Shown piece after piece: positions 13,358-26,255 of a stretch of 64,000 nucleotides of DNA. This DNA comes from Mya arenaria (taxonomy: Eukaryota; Mollusca; Bivalvia; Myida; Myidae). The notes under the pieces were generated by a model that was given only the letters and a program-made list of their open reading frames with translations, did not search any database and was not told the DNA's origin. The translations under genes were made by a program, and so were the position numbers. The stretch's first letter is position 1; every line of letters begins with the position of its first letter. The stretch spans positions 8,473,117-8,537,116 of the forward strand of contig NC_069125.1 of NCBI RefSeq assembly GCF_026914265.1, in the 5' to 3' direction.

Positions 13358-13728
13358 TTTAAAAAATGAAGAGTTGGTACGATGTTTGATACACTACTTT
13401 TCTGGACCATGTGTTCTCTTAATAGCATTCAAACAGAATCCACCATTCTGGACAATAATTTATTAAAATTTTCTTTGGGGGACCTACACCCCATCCAAAC
13501 ACTTTAATCAAAATAAATTTCGGTTTTGAGGGAGGGGCGCAAGGCAAGAGGTTATGCCAAAAAGAAAAGCCCCCTCAAACATCGAACAATAACAGGTCTG
13601 TCCTCGTGCGAGCGAAAACGTTCATCTAAATTGTGCATGGTATTTTTTGTCGACTCGTACACAGTCACATGTTGTTTAAATCTTTACATATATGTTTCAG
13701 TACATGGGCTACGTGTACATACAAACAC

Positions 13729-13730
<2 letters not shown>

Positions 13731-13818
<88 letters not shown>
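13731..13818. repeat. (ATT)n microsatellite
   Basis: An almost pure ATT run, about 88 bases, downstream of the tRNA pair. Equivalent runs follow the pairs at 30477, 37313 and, inverted, 54846. Confidence 0.97.
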
Positions 13819-14329
13819 GCAGTGACAGTAGACATGTCCATTACATTGTACTGTTTGTTTGGTGCATGACTTAACCTGTATCTTGCATGCTTACACTGCC
13901 TAACAGTACTTTCCTACAGCAAGGCCCAGGTACATACCACTTAAAACCGGCCGCAGGAACCTAATTACAATGTCCCCCAAAACATGTCTAGTTGTATCAT
14001 GCAACATTGTACTAGTATTAATATAACTTGTGGCTATAGATCTATGGATAACTTGTTATAACTATTGTCGTCGGGATCTTTTCTCATAACCTCATACTTA
14101 TGTCAAATACGAACACCTTATACTTATACCTCCCATTTTTATTCCTTCTCCCTCTTTCACTTTTTCTCATGCCACTGATTGGCCCATTTTTGGGGTCTTA
14201 TTGGTTACCGTACGTTGATGGTATTATATGAGTATTGGTATAGTTACATACAGGATACGAGTAGGCCTGCTTTATATACTACAACAATCATTTAAAGGAC
14301 TTCAAAATATCAACACATTTGAATTTCTC

Positions 14330-14665
14330 ACATGGTTAGCTATCATTCTTCTATGTTTGCGGTGATGTCCATCCTTATTCAGGCCCTGTCAATTTAGGCA
14401 ACTCGACAATACACTCAGAAGTTACAGAAACTCTCTATAGTCAATTGTTTCTACTTCACTATAACGTTCAGAGATTTTAGAAAGGACATTCTGTTTACAG
14501 AATTGAACGCTTTGATGTTATCTCGCTCACTGAAACGTGACTGAATGCAAATGTCAACGATGACGAGATACTTTTTACAACTATTCAGTTCAATTCAGAA
14601 AGGATAGGTCTAACAATCATGGAGGCATCCTTGTATACGTTACTCACAGCATACCAGCAATACGA
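14330..14665 (+). mobile_element. LINE ORF2 N-terminal fragment (2A-like motif and endonuclease)
   Basis: FLTWLAII near 14330 is followed by a decayed 2A-like GDVHPYSGP at 14361-14387, then an endonuclease N-terminus in broken frames (TETWL-like and FQFNSERI-like). It stops abruptly near 14665 at the join to unit sequence. It is the same family as 31215-31765, 37895-39100 and 44250-45290. Confidence 0.75.
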
Positions 14666-16242
14666 AAACTGTTGGAGAGTAAATATAAATTCCCTCAAGA
14701 AAGCATTTGAATAAGAAACATTAAACAGACTGAAAGTTAGACATTACAGCGTGTAAAATATGTCATCTGACTTTCTGAAAAACACATTTATCTGTAGTGG
14801 CGTGATAATAAATTGTGTAAAAAGATATAGGATTCAAAGTGTTTCCATTAGACTAGAATAGTTATAAAAGTGAAGTTATGTTCTCAAACCTTTCTAGAGA
14901 AAATCATATGTGAAACGAATGACAAATATTTGAATCAATTTATAAAAACAAATTACAAAACAATCGTAAAGGTTTCTTAAACAAGGAAACTGAAGTTCTG
15001 GATCAATCTTGAATTAAAATTCAAAAAAGAATCAGTGAAACTACAAAATTTAAATGTAACTTAATAAGCACAGTTAGATTCCTCGACCCTTTTGACCACC
15101 TTCGCCTATTTTCACACTTTTTGACTTTTGCAGGAATTCATTCACTCATTCAATTCTTTTTTTTGTACAAAACACTGATATAATTTCTATAAATTTAGTA
15201 GTTTTCATGGATTTATCACCAAAAACATGTTAGTGTCCTGGTGCCTACCCCTATTGCCAAAACGGCGTTCCGAAACAAGCACGGCCTGTCCACCAAAGCA
15301 AGCCGGAGATCGCCGAGTAGCTACGATTGTTCGACACATCGATTATTTCTAATGTTGTACATGTTCAATTTATATCAAATACTAGTAGAATATATTGTAT
15401 GTATTTACACATCTATTATGTCAATGATTTATATTTCGCTGTGTTGTTTTGAATTGTTTTCTATCTGAACATACTGTAAAACTGCATCAGTCAATCTATG
15501 CCGTTTAGCTTTTCAAAATATTTATGTTACATTTAGCTGTATGTTTAAATACATATAATTATGTAATTGTTCTTATGAGTGGTCCAAATTTAGAAAAGAA
15601 AAACCACAAAAACTTTTGATACTATAATCAACGCTGTCAGCGAAGCACTTAGAGAAACTAATTTTCTTTATTTTCCACTCTAAAAAAGCTCTCAACGCAG
15701 ATGTTTTGAATTTCAGATTACATCTTCAGGATAAAATTAACAAGAACTTGAAATCCAATTATTTTGTCATTGCAGAGCTTCACCACAAGATATTAAAGAG
15801 GTTGAGAAACACTGAGTGTGAAGATACTTGTCCGTGAAGCTGCCTGAACATTTAAAAGTTTCGTTTTTAATTTAAATGTCCATTGCGACTAACACGAGGA
15901 GGATCACTGATACTTGCATAAATAATATTTTAAACACATACATTGTACACATACCAGAATAGTGTTGCACACAAAAATAGTACACACCTACTAGCACATG
16001 TAAAAGAATAATTTCGCTACCGTTCTAAAAATTTGCAGAACATTAACGAAATTATATACGTTTTGGAAAACAACTTTCTGAAATAGTTTGTCTGTGTACA
16101 TGTTCAACATATTTAATTTTTCTTCCTGTTCCGTCTTGGGAAAAGCTGCAGCTAATGCATGAACACAATAATAATAACGATTTCAGGACGATATTTTCTG
16201 AAACAGATGTTTTGGTTAGTAAAGATTCATTGTTGGTAACGT

Positions 16243-16710
16243 TGGATAAGCGCAGTTTTGTCATGTCTTAATTTCAATACATGCATGTATCCATCTCAAA
16301 TAGTGCCTGTGAAATATGTGCAATATTTGATGAAGTTTTCATCAAACCTATTGAAACCCTTTGAAGTTCAAATCATTTTCTGCGAAGGTATAGCGAACGT
16401 AGCTTAAGTTATTAAAATGGTATCATTTGAATATCTATTAAAAAGATAATGTTTTTGGTATAAGATATAATATAATCATAAGATTTAGAAAAGAATAGGA
16501 AAATGATATGCATGACATCAATGTGTATGCTAAAATTGATGCCATGCATATCATTTTCCTATTCTTTTCTATGTTTTGATCATATACATATTAACTGTAT
16601 ATTCATGCACCATATGTTATAAATATGTTATGCTTTCCATTACTGGAGGAATAAAAGATTCTATCTATTTATCTAATCCTTAAATGAACATTATTTCGTT
16701 AAAGTCAAAG
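16243..16710. mobile_element. Insertion unique to unit II, about 470 bp, unknown family
   Basis: Unit I reads ttggtaacg directly into ttttccgatg (about 7877-7893), whereas unit II has about 470 extra bases between the same flanks. The extra DNA holds the perfect hairpin at 16487-16570 and ends with aataaaagattctatctatt, which resembles the tailed 3' end of a retroposon. I cannot name a family, and target-site duplications are not obvious. Confidence 0.6.
16487..16570. repeat. Perfect 28-bp inverted repeat hairpin
   Basis: Arms 16487-16514 and 16543-16570 are exact reverse complements (agaaaagaatagg at the outer end, catg at the inner end). After one mismatch the pairing continues for seven more bases (catcaat/attgatg), leaving a 12-nt loop. 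Arms of that perfection amid diverged repeats suggest recent origin, recent conversion or selection. Confidence 0.85.
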
Positions 16711-17116
16711 GTTTTCCGATGCATGCCACTTTTTAAGATGTGTTCGGATCGCGAATCATCGCGTAGGAAGGTTGAAAAGTGTTTATCTTGTAAATGTTTG
16801 TATTGCGTCCGAAGGTCACGAAAAACTTTTATCATCATGTTGGAGTGTAAATTTATAAAATATTGAATGAATTGTTGTTATTAGCGTTTCATCTTTACGT
16901 TTAATTGTGATATAATAACATTTATAAAGCGATTCCACTTTTCCCGCTTCATTGTGTTGAAATATGATAAACTGTTTTCGGTAACGGTCAGGTCGTTCTT
17001 ACAACAGAATGGGTGAGAAAGAAATATTTGTTCTTAAGGTTTTCGTAAATGCCGGATGATGAATTTTTAGCAATACTCGAAAGAAATATTCAACTATTGG
17101 TGTAAATATAAGTAAT

Positions 17117-17238
17117 GCATTGCGCGATTGATGTTATTTTTAAGTGACATGAACGCCGTTTGGCTGTTTAAATTACGTACGAAGTCCAAACAGCCCAACT
17201 GCGTTCATACACCGATAATCACATCAATCACGCAATTC
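17117..17238. repeat. Foldback element / MITE hairpin, unit II copy
   Basis: Equivalent of 8287-8401, with arms gcgcgattgatgttattt and its approximate complement. The centre is a little longer (gtttaaattacgtacg). Confidence 0.75.
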
Positions 17239-17730
17239 AATCCTTAAATCGAGTAACGCATACTTGCTTTTAGCCCTTGAACTTTCAGCACTTGCTTTAT
17301 GAATTATTTATTCAAACTGTGTGTAAACGTATTAACAAAAGAAACAGAATTGGGTCTACTAAACTATCGGTTTTTAATGTCGTTTTCCCCAAGAGTATTT
17401 ATCTTTGTCCTTGGTCAGTCAATTTTCATAGCTGTGTAAGTGTTAGCGAAAAACGCAGCGTAAATGATTGTGTGCCACTTGTCCTGATATTTGTATATCA
17501 ATTCAGGTCATTTTTAACGTCGCCAATATCAATGATTTAAAAAAATAATAATCACATGCATATCAAACATCAGTATATGGAACTAGCAGCATGCTTCCAT
17601 TTACATAAAACCTTTTCGTTTGCACATCATCGGAGTTTAGTAAACTGCATCATATAGGTATAAATATTAATGTGCTTTCAAAGATTTATAACTTACAACG
17701 ATTATAAAACCATTTTTTACACAGTCATAT

Positions 17731-17903
17731 AGATAACTCTCGTTAGCAATACATGACGTAAAAATGTTGTAAAGTATTGTGAGGGAAAATGGTGTACACG
17801 AAGGAACCTTATTGTCCGACTTCGAACTCACGTGGTCAGGTCTGAAACCGAATCGGGGACGCCTTGATGAGAAGCGAGTGTGCTTGCCACTTCGCTAGGA
17901 AGA
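17731..17903 (-). repeat. tRNA-derived SINE copy, unit III
   Basis: Third positional copy of the element at 240-425 and 8879-9062. The tRNA-like head is at about 17903-17835 on the minus strand. Confidence 0.55.
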
Positions 17904-19479
17904 CAATCTAAACTGTTCATATGTATTGCCCATTTTATAACAGAATAGCTAAGTAAGTGTATAGGCATATTGATTGGACAATAAAAGACAAACATTTCTT
18001 TCGAAAAAGAAAAGAAATAATCCGACGGAAGTGGATAGATGTTTTTGTAATACATTACGGATCCAATTATAAACCATCATTTCTTTCTGGAATGACAACA
18101 TGTATAGCGCTGGTGGATTGGGCATCTGACATTATCTGATGTAACAAGTAATAGGAATAAAGGGAATCTATATCAGCAGTAGTAAAAGTAATGACTCTTG
18201 GAGTGAGAACATATATGTTTTTTCAGACAGACGAACGGTATTAACTTTAAACAGAGAACAATTGTTTTGATTCAAATTTGTGCTTACATGATGAATATTT
18301 GTGTCTGAACTTCACTCAAACTGCTGCAATTTAGATGTTTCATAATCACAACAACAATACTAATAACTTTGCCACCATGCGGTTTCTGGCCCGCATTTAA
18401 AAAGTCCGCTTGGATAAATGAAATAAAGTAATTTTTATGACAAGTACAACTTGCAAAGGAAGTAAAGTGAACACCAAGTTAGGGATGCATGACAGTTTAC
18501 CAAACAAAAGACCGGTATCTCATCATGAACGTTGTTAGGCATTTTTCGGAAGCCCTTGCTTTTGTAAAATTTATTGATATGAGAACAGTCAAACTACCAT
18601 CGTTCTGTAATTTTCCCCAAACAAAACTCATCTTGCAAAAAATATGTATGGTAATATAAATGTTATATGCACTACAGTCTGTCACTTAGATCGAAGTGAA
18701 AATGTAAAAAAAAACATTTAATGTTTGGTCTTAAATGCGTAATCAATGCCATGTAACTTTATAATTTATAGAATAACACAATTATGCAACTGTTAAAGTG
18801 TTTCCAACATTCAACTGTTTGATATACGGAAAGGCACTTACGTCAAGGGATGGAAATTTGTTTCGCTGACTGCTATATTCCAATAATGTTATTTTATTTT
18901 AAAGATAAATAAATAATAACTTTCTAAATTTACATTAAATATGTTCTGGTGTGTATGATTTCATATTGTTTTGATAACAGCGACCGATGGTATTGCTGTT
19001 ATAAATCTGATATTGTATGTCCTTTACGTGTGGCTATTGGTTATTTTGCCATAAAACAGGTCATTAATATGATTTGGAACTGGACTCGTCTATGAAGATG
19101 TCTCGAATAACGACTGAATTGTTATACCTTCAACCAAACTCTCTGGGTATCAATCTTGAGTATAAAGTATAAACGACACTGAAAAGGAAATTTGATTTTT
19201 TTGTGACTTTTGTACGGACTTATATTTGAACAAAAATAGAACATATAAGTTTCACATATTGTGTTCGTTTCCTTAATTAATCAGTTATTAGTGCCAGTGC
19301 ATTTTCAGTTAAACCATATCTTTCAAGTTTCATCAGTACGAAGGTCCATTAGAATGGCTGCCATATACCATATATATGCCAAGAGATATTTTCCAGTCTT
19401 CAGTTATGCTAAGGAGGGCACTTCGACAGGCATGTCAGGGTTCAAAGCTGAGAGTGCGCTATTAAAGAGCTATTAAAGT

Positions 19480-19830
19480 TTGTTATCACATATCAGATTG
19501 GTTATTATTGAGGTGAAGCTAGGATGGTTCTCATTGACATCAATGGACTCCATTGTTAAGAAAGGTTTTATGGTTGCCCAGCCTGATTTATATTTGTATC
19601 ACCCAACGCATATTTCTAGAAAATAGTAGTTCATTTATTTCCCTATAAGCCTGGCGACTAGATTTCTTTGTGTGTGGATTTTTTTCCAGTTCCTACTTTA
19701 GCCTTTTTTTTTATTTTTAACATTTTAAATCTGTGTTTTTTTAAATAACATGTTTAAGAGAGCATGTTTGTTTGTACTGTTTGCACTATCTATAAACGCT
19801 GTGTCAAATCATTATAGGTATTTTTGATAT
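19480..19830 (-). mobile_element. Decayed LINE linker fragment
   Basis: Base-level similarity to 10490-10860 (tcagattggttattattgag, then cccaacgcat, then ttatttccctataagcctggcgactag). It shows the LINE insertion was shared by units II and III before they separated. Coding signal is almost gone. Confidence 0.6.
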
Positions 19831-20639
19831 ATTATTATTATTGCCATTTAAATTGTATACATTCACATCACTTGTCTTTGATGAAATAAGATAAAATAAG
19901 TATGCTTATTCTATCACTGTTTTTTTTTTTTAAATAAAGAGTCAATTATGTAAATCTTTAGTGAAATATATTGGTGATAAACAGATGTCACTTGAACTAA
20001 CGTTCATTTCTTTAAAACCTTCAATAGGTGCCGTTGAAACTGTGTTTTATCATAGAGTCAGTATTTTGAGCTTTACCAGCAGTTTTAAAAATAATTTAAA
20101 ATAGTAAGACATTCCTTAATAGATAGCATTACAGACAACAACTTTGCTCTTGTTACTTTTCCTGATGGAATTGTTGCAGATCAAGATTTTGAAAGCAGAG
20201 TGGAATTGCAGATAAAAGAAACCTTTAAGTTTTCCCTTGAGTATGCATTTCGATGCCCTCATTACTTAATCCTTTTGGAAATACTTTGGTTGGTGCTGAT
20301 TCAATCTATAAACACCAAGTGGAACTCAATATCAAAACAAATAACAACACTTCCCATGGGACTTCTCTATAAAAGGACCATTAACATACAGACTACATTC
20401 GTCATTTTTCAGTATACTTTGTCTACATCAACACTCGTCGATTCAGTTTAAACGAAGCGTAATGTTTGATTAGGTTCTCCTGGAACCTTCATTATCAGAC
20501 GCAATTATTGCGAATCCGTGTAGTTATGAACACAGACACAACGAACACAGTGAAATTTCAACAGATTATAATTACAATAAAAGCTCGATAGAAAATATAC
20601 ACAAGGTAGCAGTACAACCAAGTATGCACCTTTTGATCC

Positions 20640-23600
20640 GTGTGTGGTCTGTTTGTTCGTTTGAGGTCTTACCTTCGAACGGGGGTTTGACTAGCTTTTA
20701 TTAACAACTGGTCTGGTCCCTGTAGTTATCATTCTATTATTAACGACCAAGACGCAAACAGGGCAGAAGGTAATCATTTTATATAAAAGCAGTAATTTGT
20801 CTATCAGCATATATCACCGTGAAGTCAGAAAACGGTGTATGAGCAATGCCAGGCTTAGTAACAATGGAGGCCAATGATGTCAATCATGATTTCATGATTG
20901 TCGTTTATTTGTCGTAATGATACTTCCTGTTAGTTGCATTTCGCAGTTTTCCGAGATAAGAATTAAAGATAACCCCCGTCTTTTTACGAATCTGCTATGA
21001 TTTTGTCTAATAACAAAATGCAAAACAGTAACGCAATTGGCCTTGATTGTATTCTCTGCTTACCCATGAAACGCATCCTGCTCCATGCAGCGATTCGATG
21101 TTCTCATATTATTTAAGTTGGAAAAGATAATAGTTTTTAAATTGAATATCACGAAATGAAGGCCACGAATTTCAGCATAGTAAAATGTTGCTATTGCTTA
21201 CGTCAATATTTTTATAATGCAATACCAGTACCAGTTCTATATTTGAACGCTTAGTGACTGTAAGTTATTTATTTTGCTGTGCATCCAGAGTCCTTCACTC
21301 ATCATTTTTCCTGGGAACCCATTATTCCTAAATATGTGCACCCTCCAGACATGTACTGTTTTATATGATATATCCATTAAGTGTCTGTGACTGGCAGAAC
21401 CTATGATTGTGAATTTGAAGAGGCCCGAGGGATGCATTCAAGTATAAATTTAAATTATATCGAACACTTAGTATTATAAATAATTCCTATCGAATAAAAG
21501 ATATCTATCAATACAAAGCACGATATATCTCGGAAAATGATTTATCAAAATTTGATTTTCGCTTATCTATTTGAGACTCCCTTATGATTTAACTATTTTT
21601 CTTAAATGATGCCAACTCAAATAAAATGTCCTGTTAAAACAGATTTATTTTAATTTTATAGTAAATCGGTCTAAAATCGAGATTGACGAAAAATAACAGG
21701 CTTTTCGATTTAACTTATTTAAACATTTTCGAAAAATTACCTCAAATTAATATAAGGTTTTATTAAATGAACTGAACTATTATTTAACGATGAAAATGTA
21801 ACATTTTGAAATGAAAATTAACAACAAACTATCATCATGTTAGTTCGTTCTTATTTTTTAGTTATTAACTTATAATATGACAATAAACTCGTGAGAAGCC
21901 GCGAATCTGAAACTAGGGAGGTATTCAATATACGTGTAACAAATCAGTGTAAAATTTTATTGATTGCATATAAGTGTGATGTTTTGTGGGGGCCACGTAT
22001 TTAATCATTATTTCCTATTCATTGTGTGTCTATTATCAAACATTATACCATGTGCACAATAATTATATCGATATGTAGTATTCTCAAAACGAATACAACT
22101 CATTGGAAATCCAAAAAAAACAAAACAATAAAACAAAACAAATTTAAATGAAATTTTAAGCGCCAATAGCTTTCGTCTTTGATGACGCCAGATGTTTGCC
22201 CGCTCATGTAGTCCAGCTCCTGGGAACTCCTGGGAGGCCGGGGTTGAGGACAGTCTACGGCCGGGATTTTTGCCGATGGTCGATCGCGCATTCGCACTGA
22301 GCCTGGCATCAATGTGGGTCACTCGGGGGTGCCCTTTGGTTCAAGGTTGTTTATTCAGTCACGTACCCATCCAGGATGGTGACACAGAAAGCAAAGCTTT
22401 CCGTGTCGAGCAGAAATGGGTTCTAGCCCGTGAACAGGCGACTGGCGGTAGCTCGGCTGTGTGGCGGGACCGACTCGGCCCCTTTAATTTTTTTGTCGCT
22501 GATTGGCCTTTGCATTCATTCACTCATTCATTCTTTCATCAATTTATTAATTTGATCATTCAGTCATATCATGCCAAACTATAATATATTTGATTATGCT
22601 CAATTAGTATGACACGTAGGCAGCTGTAAAGGTTTAATTTAGACCTATACTTTGGGCCAATTCAATGTTGTGTATGAGGCCCACTGGTTAAAATATCAGC
22701 CAACGTTTTCATTGCTTTACGTCTAAACCGGAGAGGCAACAAATTGATTTGTCTTGCAAATATAAAATAACAATTTACGAATACACCATTTACACGGAAC
22801 GCTAGTCGATACCTTTGATATAATGTCCTTGATACTATAACGAATGAAAGTAAATAATTGCAATCTGGTTAAAACTATATTAATTCAAAAATTTATGTTC
22901 GGGGAATCTAAGCAAAGGCATGGGATCATAGAGATCCCTAAAAACGTATATATATTGTTAAAGAAATGTCACTGCAAATGTCCTAGCTGTGCTCAACGTC
23001 CATCTATCATGACAGCGTCCTGGCAGCCGGTTATACCAACGTTATGCAATATTATCGCACAGAAGCGGTGCCATTTGGTGTAATAACAGATTTTTCTTGT
23101 CATGTATCTCCTTCTCAAACATCGTAAATAAAAACCATTGGGAAGTGTCACATGTATACGAGAAAAGGAAGACTAATGCTTCCGCGTACTCCTTAACCGA
23201 TGTACTACTTTTAGCAAAATCGGTAGTGAGGTGTATATTATGAATTCTTGTACGGAATGTTGGTATTAGTAATATGTGAACGGACATGATATAATTTCCG
23301 ATGTCGAGGTACGACATTTTTGCCCATCTTAATGGGTTGGAAATGAATAACATCAGTATAAATTTTGCCACAAATCTTCATCATATATCAGTAGCGGCGC
23401 TTGCTGCAGGGAACATACGTTTGTAATGAAATCATCGCTGCCTGCGAATTACTTAGGAGAATATTTGTTCTGGTATAACTAAAAGCCACTTCCGGGCTAA
23501 GTATTCATTGATTTGAAATCCAACCACGCCTTTGTTTATAAAGCGATTCATAAAAAAGTAATTATTTTTAGAAGTAAGTTTTTTTTAAAGAGAGTTATTC

Positions 23601-25460
23601 ATTGCTTTGATTACTATTGATAAATAAACACATTATATTAAATATAAAACATATAAGCACTTCAAAAAGAATTCATTTCGTATCAAAAGTTGGACATATA
23701 TTAAAAATTAAGTTCAATAAAACACTAAGAATTAATTGACATACTTACCTCAGTATGTAATTTTTCCATTCCCATTCATGAGATGTTTAATAATGATAAA
23801 TATGTGGTACGCATTGTATGATCACTCTTGTGTACAAGAATGATTTTTTCAAACAAAAATAAGTGAATTTCGACTTTAATATTAAAAGTACAAATTTTGA
23901 GTAAGGAAAACTAAAACTTTGTTTACTAGTAAAGTGAACATGCTTGAGGCGTATACAAGATACTCTTCTGCAATCCAGTTTGCATATAAAAGTTTTATTT
24001 TCCTGAAAACAAAATGTTCAGGCAATGTTATCATATAAAGAAACCAGCAATGCAATCATAATTCTAATAGTACTTGGATATGTGCAAACAATCGAGCCCA
24101 TCCATTTATCTGGAACAAGGTTGTCCGATAGGCACGGAATTCAAACGCCATTATGCGTAAGTATTACAAAATGACCATAATACATTTTTTTTACAAAGAG
24201 CAGGCACAGTTGTCAAAAGTTCATATATAAAACCTATTTAAATGCACAATTAAAGGACTCAAATGACACTGAACGAGATATACAAACATAGAGTTACAAC
24301 ACAGGACAAACATGCATACTTAAACTGCCTTATCAATATATTATTGGGAGAACAGGTTGTAAATACGTTTTAAAACTTGTCATTGAAGACGCGGCGTCAT
24401 CATGTCAATACGTTATGTATAAGTCGGGTAGGCACAATTCAACCTAAGATACTGTGGAAAAATGCCCTTTTCTAAGATAAATTTAAAAGAAACTATCAAT
24501 GTTTTGACACCAAAAAAAAGATAATAGATCAACGAAAATCTTGCAAAAAATTCCTTTGGATACTTTTATTGACAAAAACCTATTACATGTATTTAAAATA
24601 AACGTTGTAAAAAACGGGGATGTTTTTACTAAGATGCTTTGTTAAAATGATTCAAAACACTCATATATTATTCCGTAATGAGTAAGAATTATGTGACGTT
24701 TAATACCCGTATACTTGATGTACATAGACGTAACAAAACAAAGGACAAACCCATCTTCACTAAGATGCTTTGTTAAAATGACCCAATATGTATAATTCAA
24801 AACAATCTAACTATTCCGTGATGAGCGAGAACATTATGTGAATACCGGTACACAGTCATGAACTCGATGTACATAGACAACAACAAAACAAAGGATAACA
24901 CACCCAACAGTTATTTTTAATACTATTCAAGCACATTTTTCCATATCTTGAAAAATGTGCACGCTATTTTTGGTGGTTTTATCTTTGGATCTCCACAGCT
25001 GTAGCTCACTGAACTTTATTCAAACAAATGAGGCTATCAACGGTGATACTTATCTACATACTAATTTGAAGTTTGCGATTGCGGTATAAACAACTTTAGA
25101 AAACTGCTTGATAAACAAAGTAAGTTATAACCCTACAAAGCTTCCTCGTGAACCAAATCCTCATGCAGATAGTCTCTTTAGGTTATACAAAAACAAAACG
25201 AAAAACATTTTGATCTCTTCAAATACAAGAAAACGTATAAAAAAGAAAAAAACACTGTTACACAGGCAGACGAAAATGCAAGGTGATTTCCAAAGAACGA
25301 ACTGTTCAAGATTGAGAAGAAGACCGGGCAGCTGTCTGATACAGGGAATAAGAGTGAGCACAATACTGTCACTGAAACGAGCCTTAATATTTGTATAAGT
25401 TTAAAAAGAGATGTATACACTGTTATTTCTCTAACCTATTTTACAACATTACAGTGCACA
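20640..25460. repeat. Long duplicated segment, copy a (also 39110-43440; partly 51302-53165 and 57000-58700)
   Basis: Ordered landmarks shared with 39.1-43.4 kb: gaccaagacgcaaac (20751), ccttcactcatcatttttcc (21293), the GC-rich repeat (22200), gctgtgctcaacgtccatc (22989), cactgaacgagatataca (24270) and the start of LINE ORF1 (25464). Offsets to the other copy run about 18.0-19.0 kb, so indels are many. No gene is visible in it. Two tandem echoes of ctaagatgctttgttaaaatga (24630 and 24760) show local duplication. Confidence 0.7.
22190..22520 (+). repeat. GC-rich dispersed repeat (type D), longest copy
   Basis: Reads ggccggggttgagg, acagtctacggccggga, then tttccgtgtcgagcag, gggttctagcccgtga and gggaccgactcgg. 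Copies at 57110-57400 and 40780-40930 share these parts in order. Open frames of 70-130 codons on both strands are not kept in the other copies, so they are not genes. Function unknown. Confidence 0.6.
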
Positions 25461-25463
25461 GCT

Positions 25464-26255
25464 ATGCCGTTCGCTGTACAACACAATGTGAGTTTAAACA
25501 CTCGTATTGAGGCAGAGTGACATTTGTAACAGACCCCTCAGAGCTAATGTCTTATTGAACAGCAACACTCCTTTCCTCAACACATTATTTTTTAACAGCA
25601 GCTATTCTTTAGGCCATCACAGGGGCAAAACATCATGTCAACCCTAAAACAGCCCCACCATGTTTCGATGCCGCCTCTTCAGTCCATCCTATCTTACTTT
25701 GACTAACAGAAGATAGTACACTGTGTCAAAAGGCCCAATCCTATATTGTGAACTACATTCTTTTGGAAGCGCAAGCAAAAGTACTGGTAACCGCATTATC
25801 TGGCAAACTGAGTACTCTCTCACTTGATCACGATGACCTCCATCAATATAGTAGGCGACATAATGTCCGAATAAGTAAAATCCCTTAAAAAAGACGAATC
25901 CACTGATGACATAGTCCTAAAGGTTGGCAAGAAGACTGGGTCTAACATATCTGAGATGGAAATAAGCTTCTCCCATCGTATCGGGTGCCCTTGAGGGTCT
26001 GCAAGAGGTGTCGACGCACTACCGAAACAGAGACATGATCAATTCGTTTCATTAAAAGCGAAATTGAACTTCATAAAAGTTAGATATCAACTGCGTGAAA
26101 ATGGATCAAAGATCTATAATTGAAAAATTGGATCCGACCACAACCCGACGTGAACTAGCCTTTGCGTGTAGAGCTTTTAAACGACACAAACATTTGTACG
26201 ACACATGGAAATTAATTCGTCGATGCTGTTCTAAATCCCCTAAACAGATTATCTA
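25464..26255 (+). pseudogene. LINE ORF1 (L1-type ORF1p-like), broken copy
   Basis: Starts MPFA and runs through QQLFFRP and QGQNIM. It continues into a coiled-coil/RRM-like stretch (about RRHNVRISKI, then SNISEMEI and SHRIG) and ends in a C-terminal-domain phrase (LRENGSKIY, then ELAFACRAFKRHKHLYDTW). That order matches the ORF1 proteins of non-LTR elements of the L1-ORF1 (transposase_22-like) type, which bind RNA and act as chaperones. Several stops and frameshifts break it. Its 5' half is better preserved at 43442, and its tail occurs inverted at 56105-56430. It directly precedes the tRNA array. Confidence 0.75.

Larger units (their letters stand above)
8639..17491. repeat. Diverged tandem unit II of about 8.85 kb
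   Basis: Starts with the same phrase as position 1 and ends where the phrase restarts at 17492. Similarity to unit I is clear at 8639-10250 and 14700-17490. The middle differs, with a minus-strand LINE fragment, a tRNA pair with microsatellite and a LINE endonuclease fragment. The block at about 12680-12760 (acgtcttgcattacagatc) recurs at 14730-14800 inside the same unit, so the extra material arrived with a duplication rather than by one clean insertion. Confidence 0.75.
17492..20640. repeat. Diverged tandem unit III, left part
   Basis: Starts with the unit phrase (ttgtatatcaattcaggtca). It follows unit II through the SINE, the ggaatgacaacatg block (18091) and the LINE scar, to tgtgtggtctgttt at 20640, which equals 12070. 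No gene is seen. Frames open here are interrupted in the other units. Confidence 0.7.

Noticed and set aside
22192-22584. 130-codon open frame on plus and two overlapping frames on minus
   Set aside because: They lie in the GC-rich repeat. The other copies (40780, 57110) do not keep any of these frames, and no domain is recognisable.
25108-25420. Overlapping 66-96-codon frames on both strands
   Set aside because: They overlap one another, are AT-rich, and are not kept at 43.2 kb or in the flipped copy at 56.5 kb.
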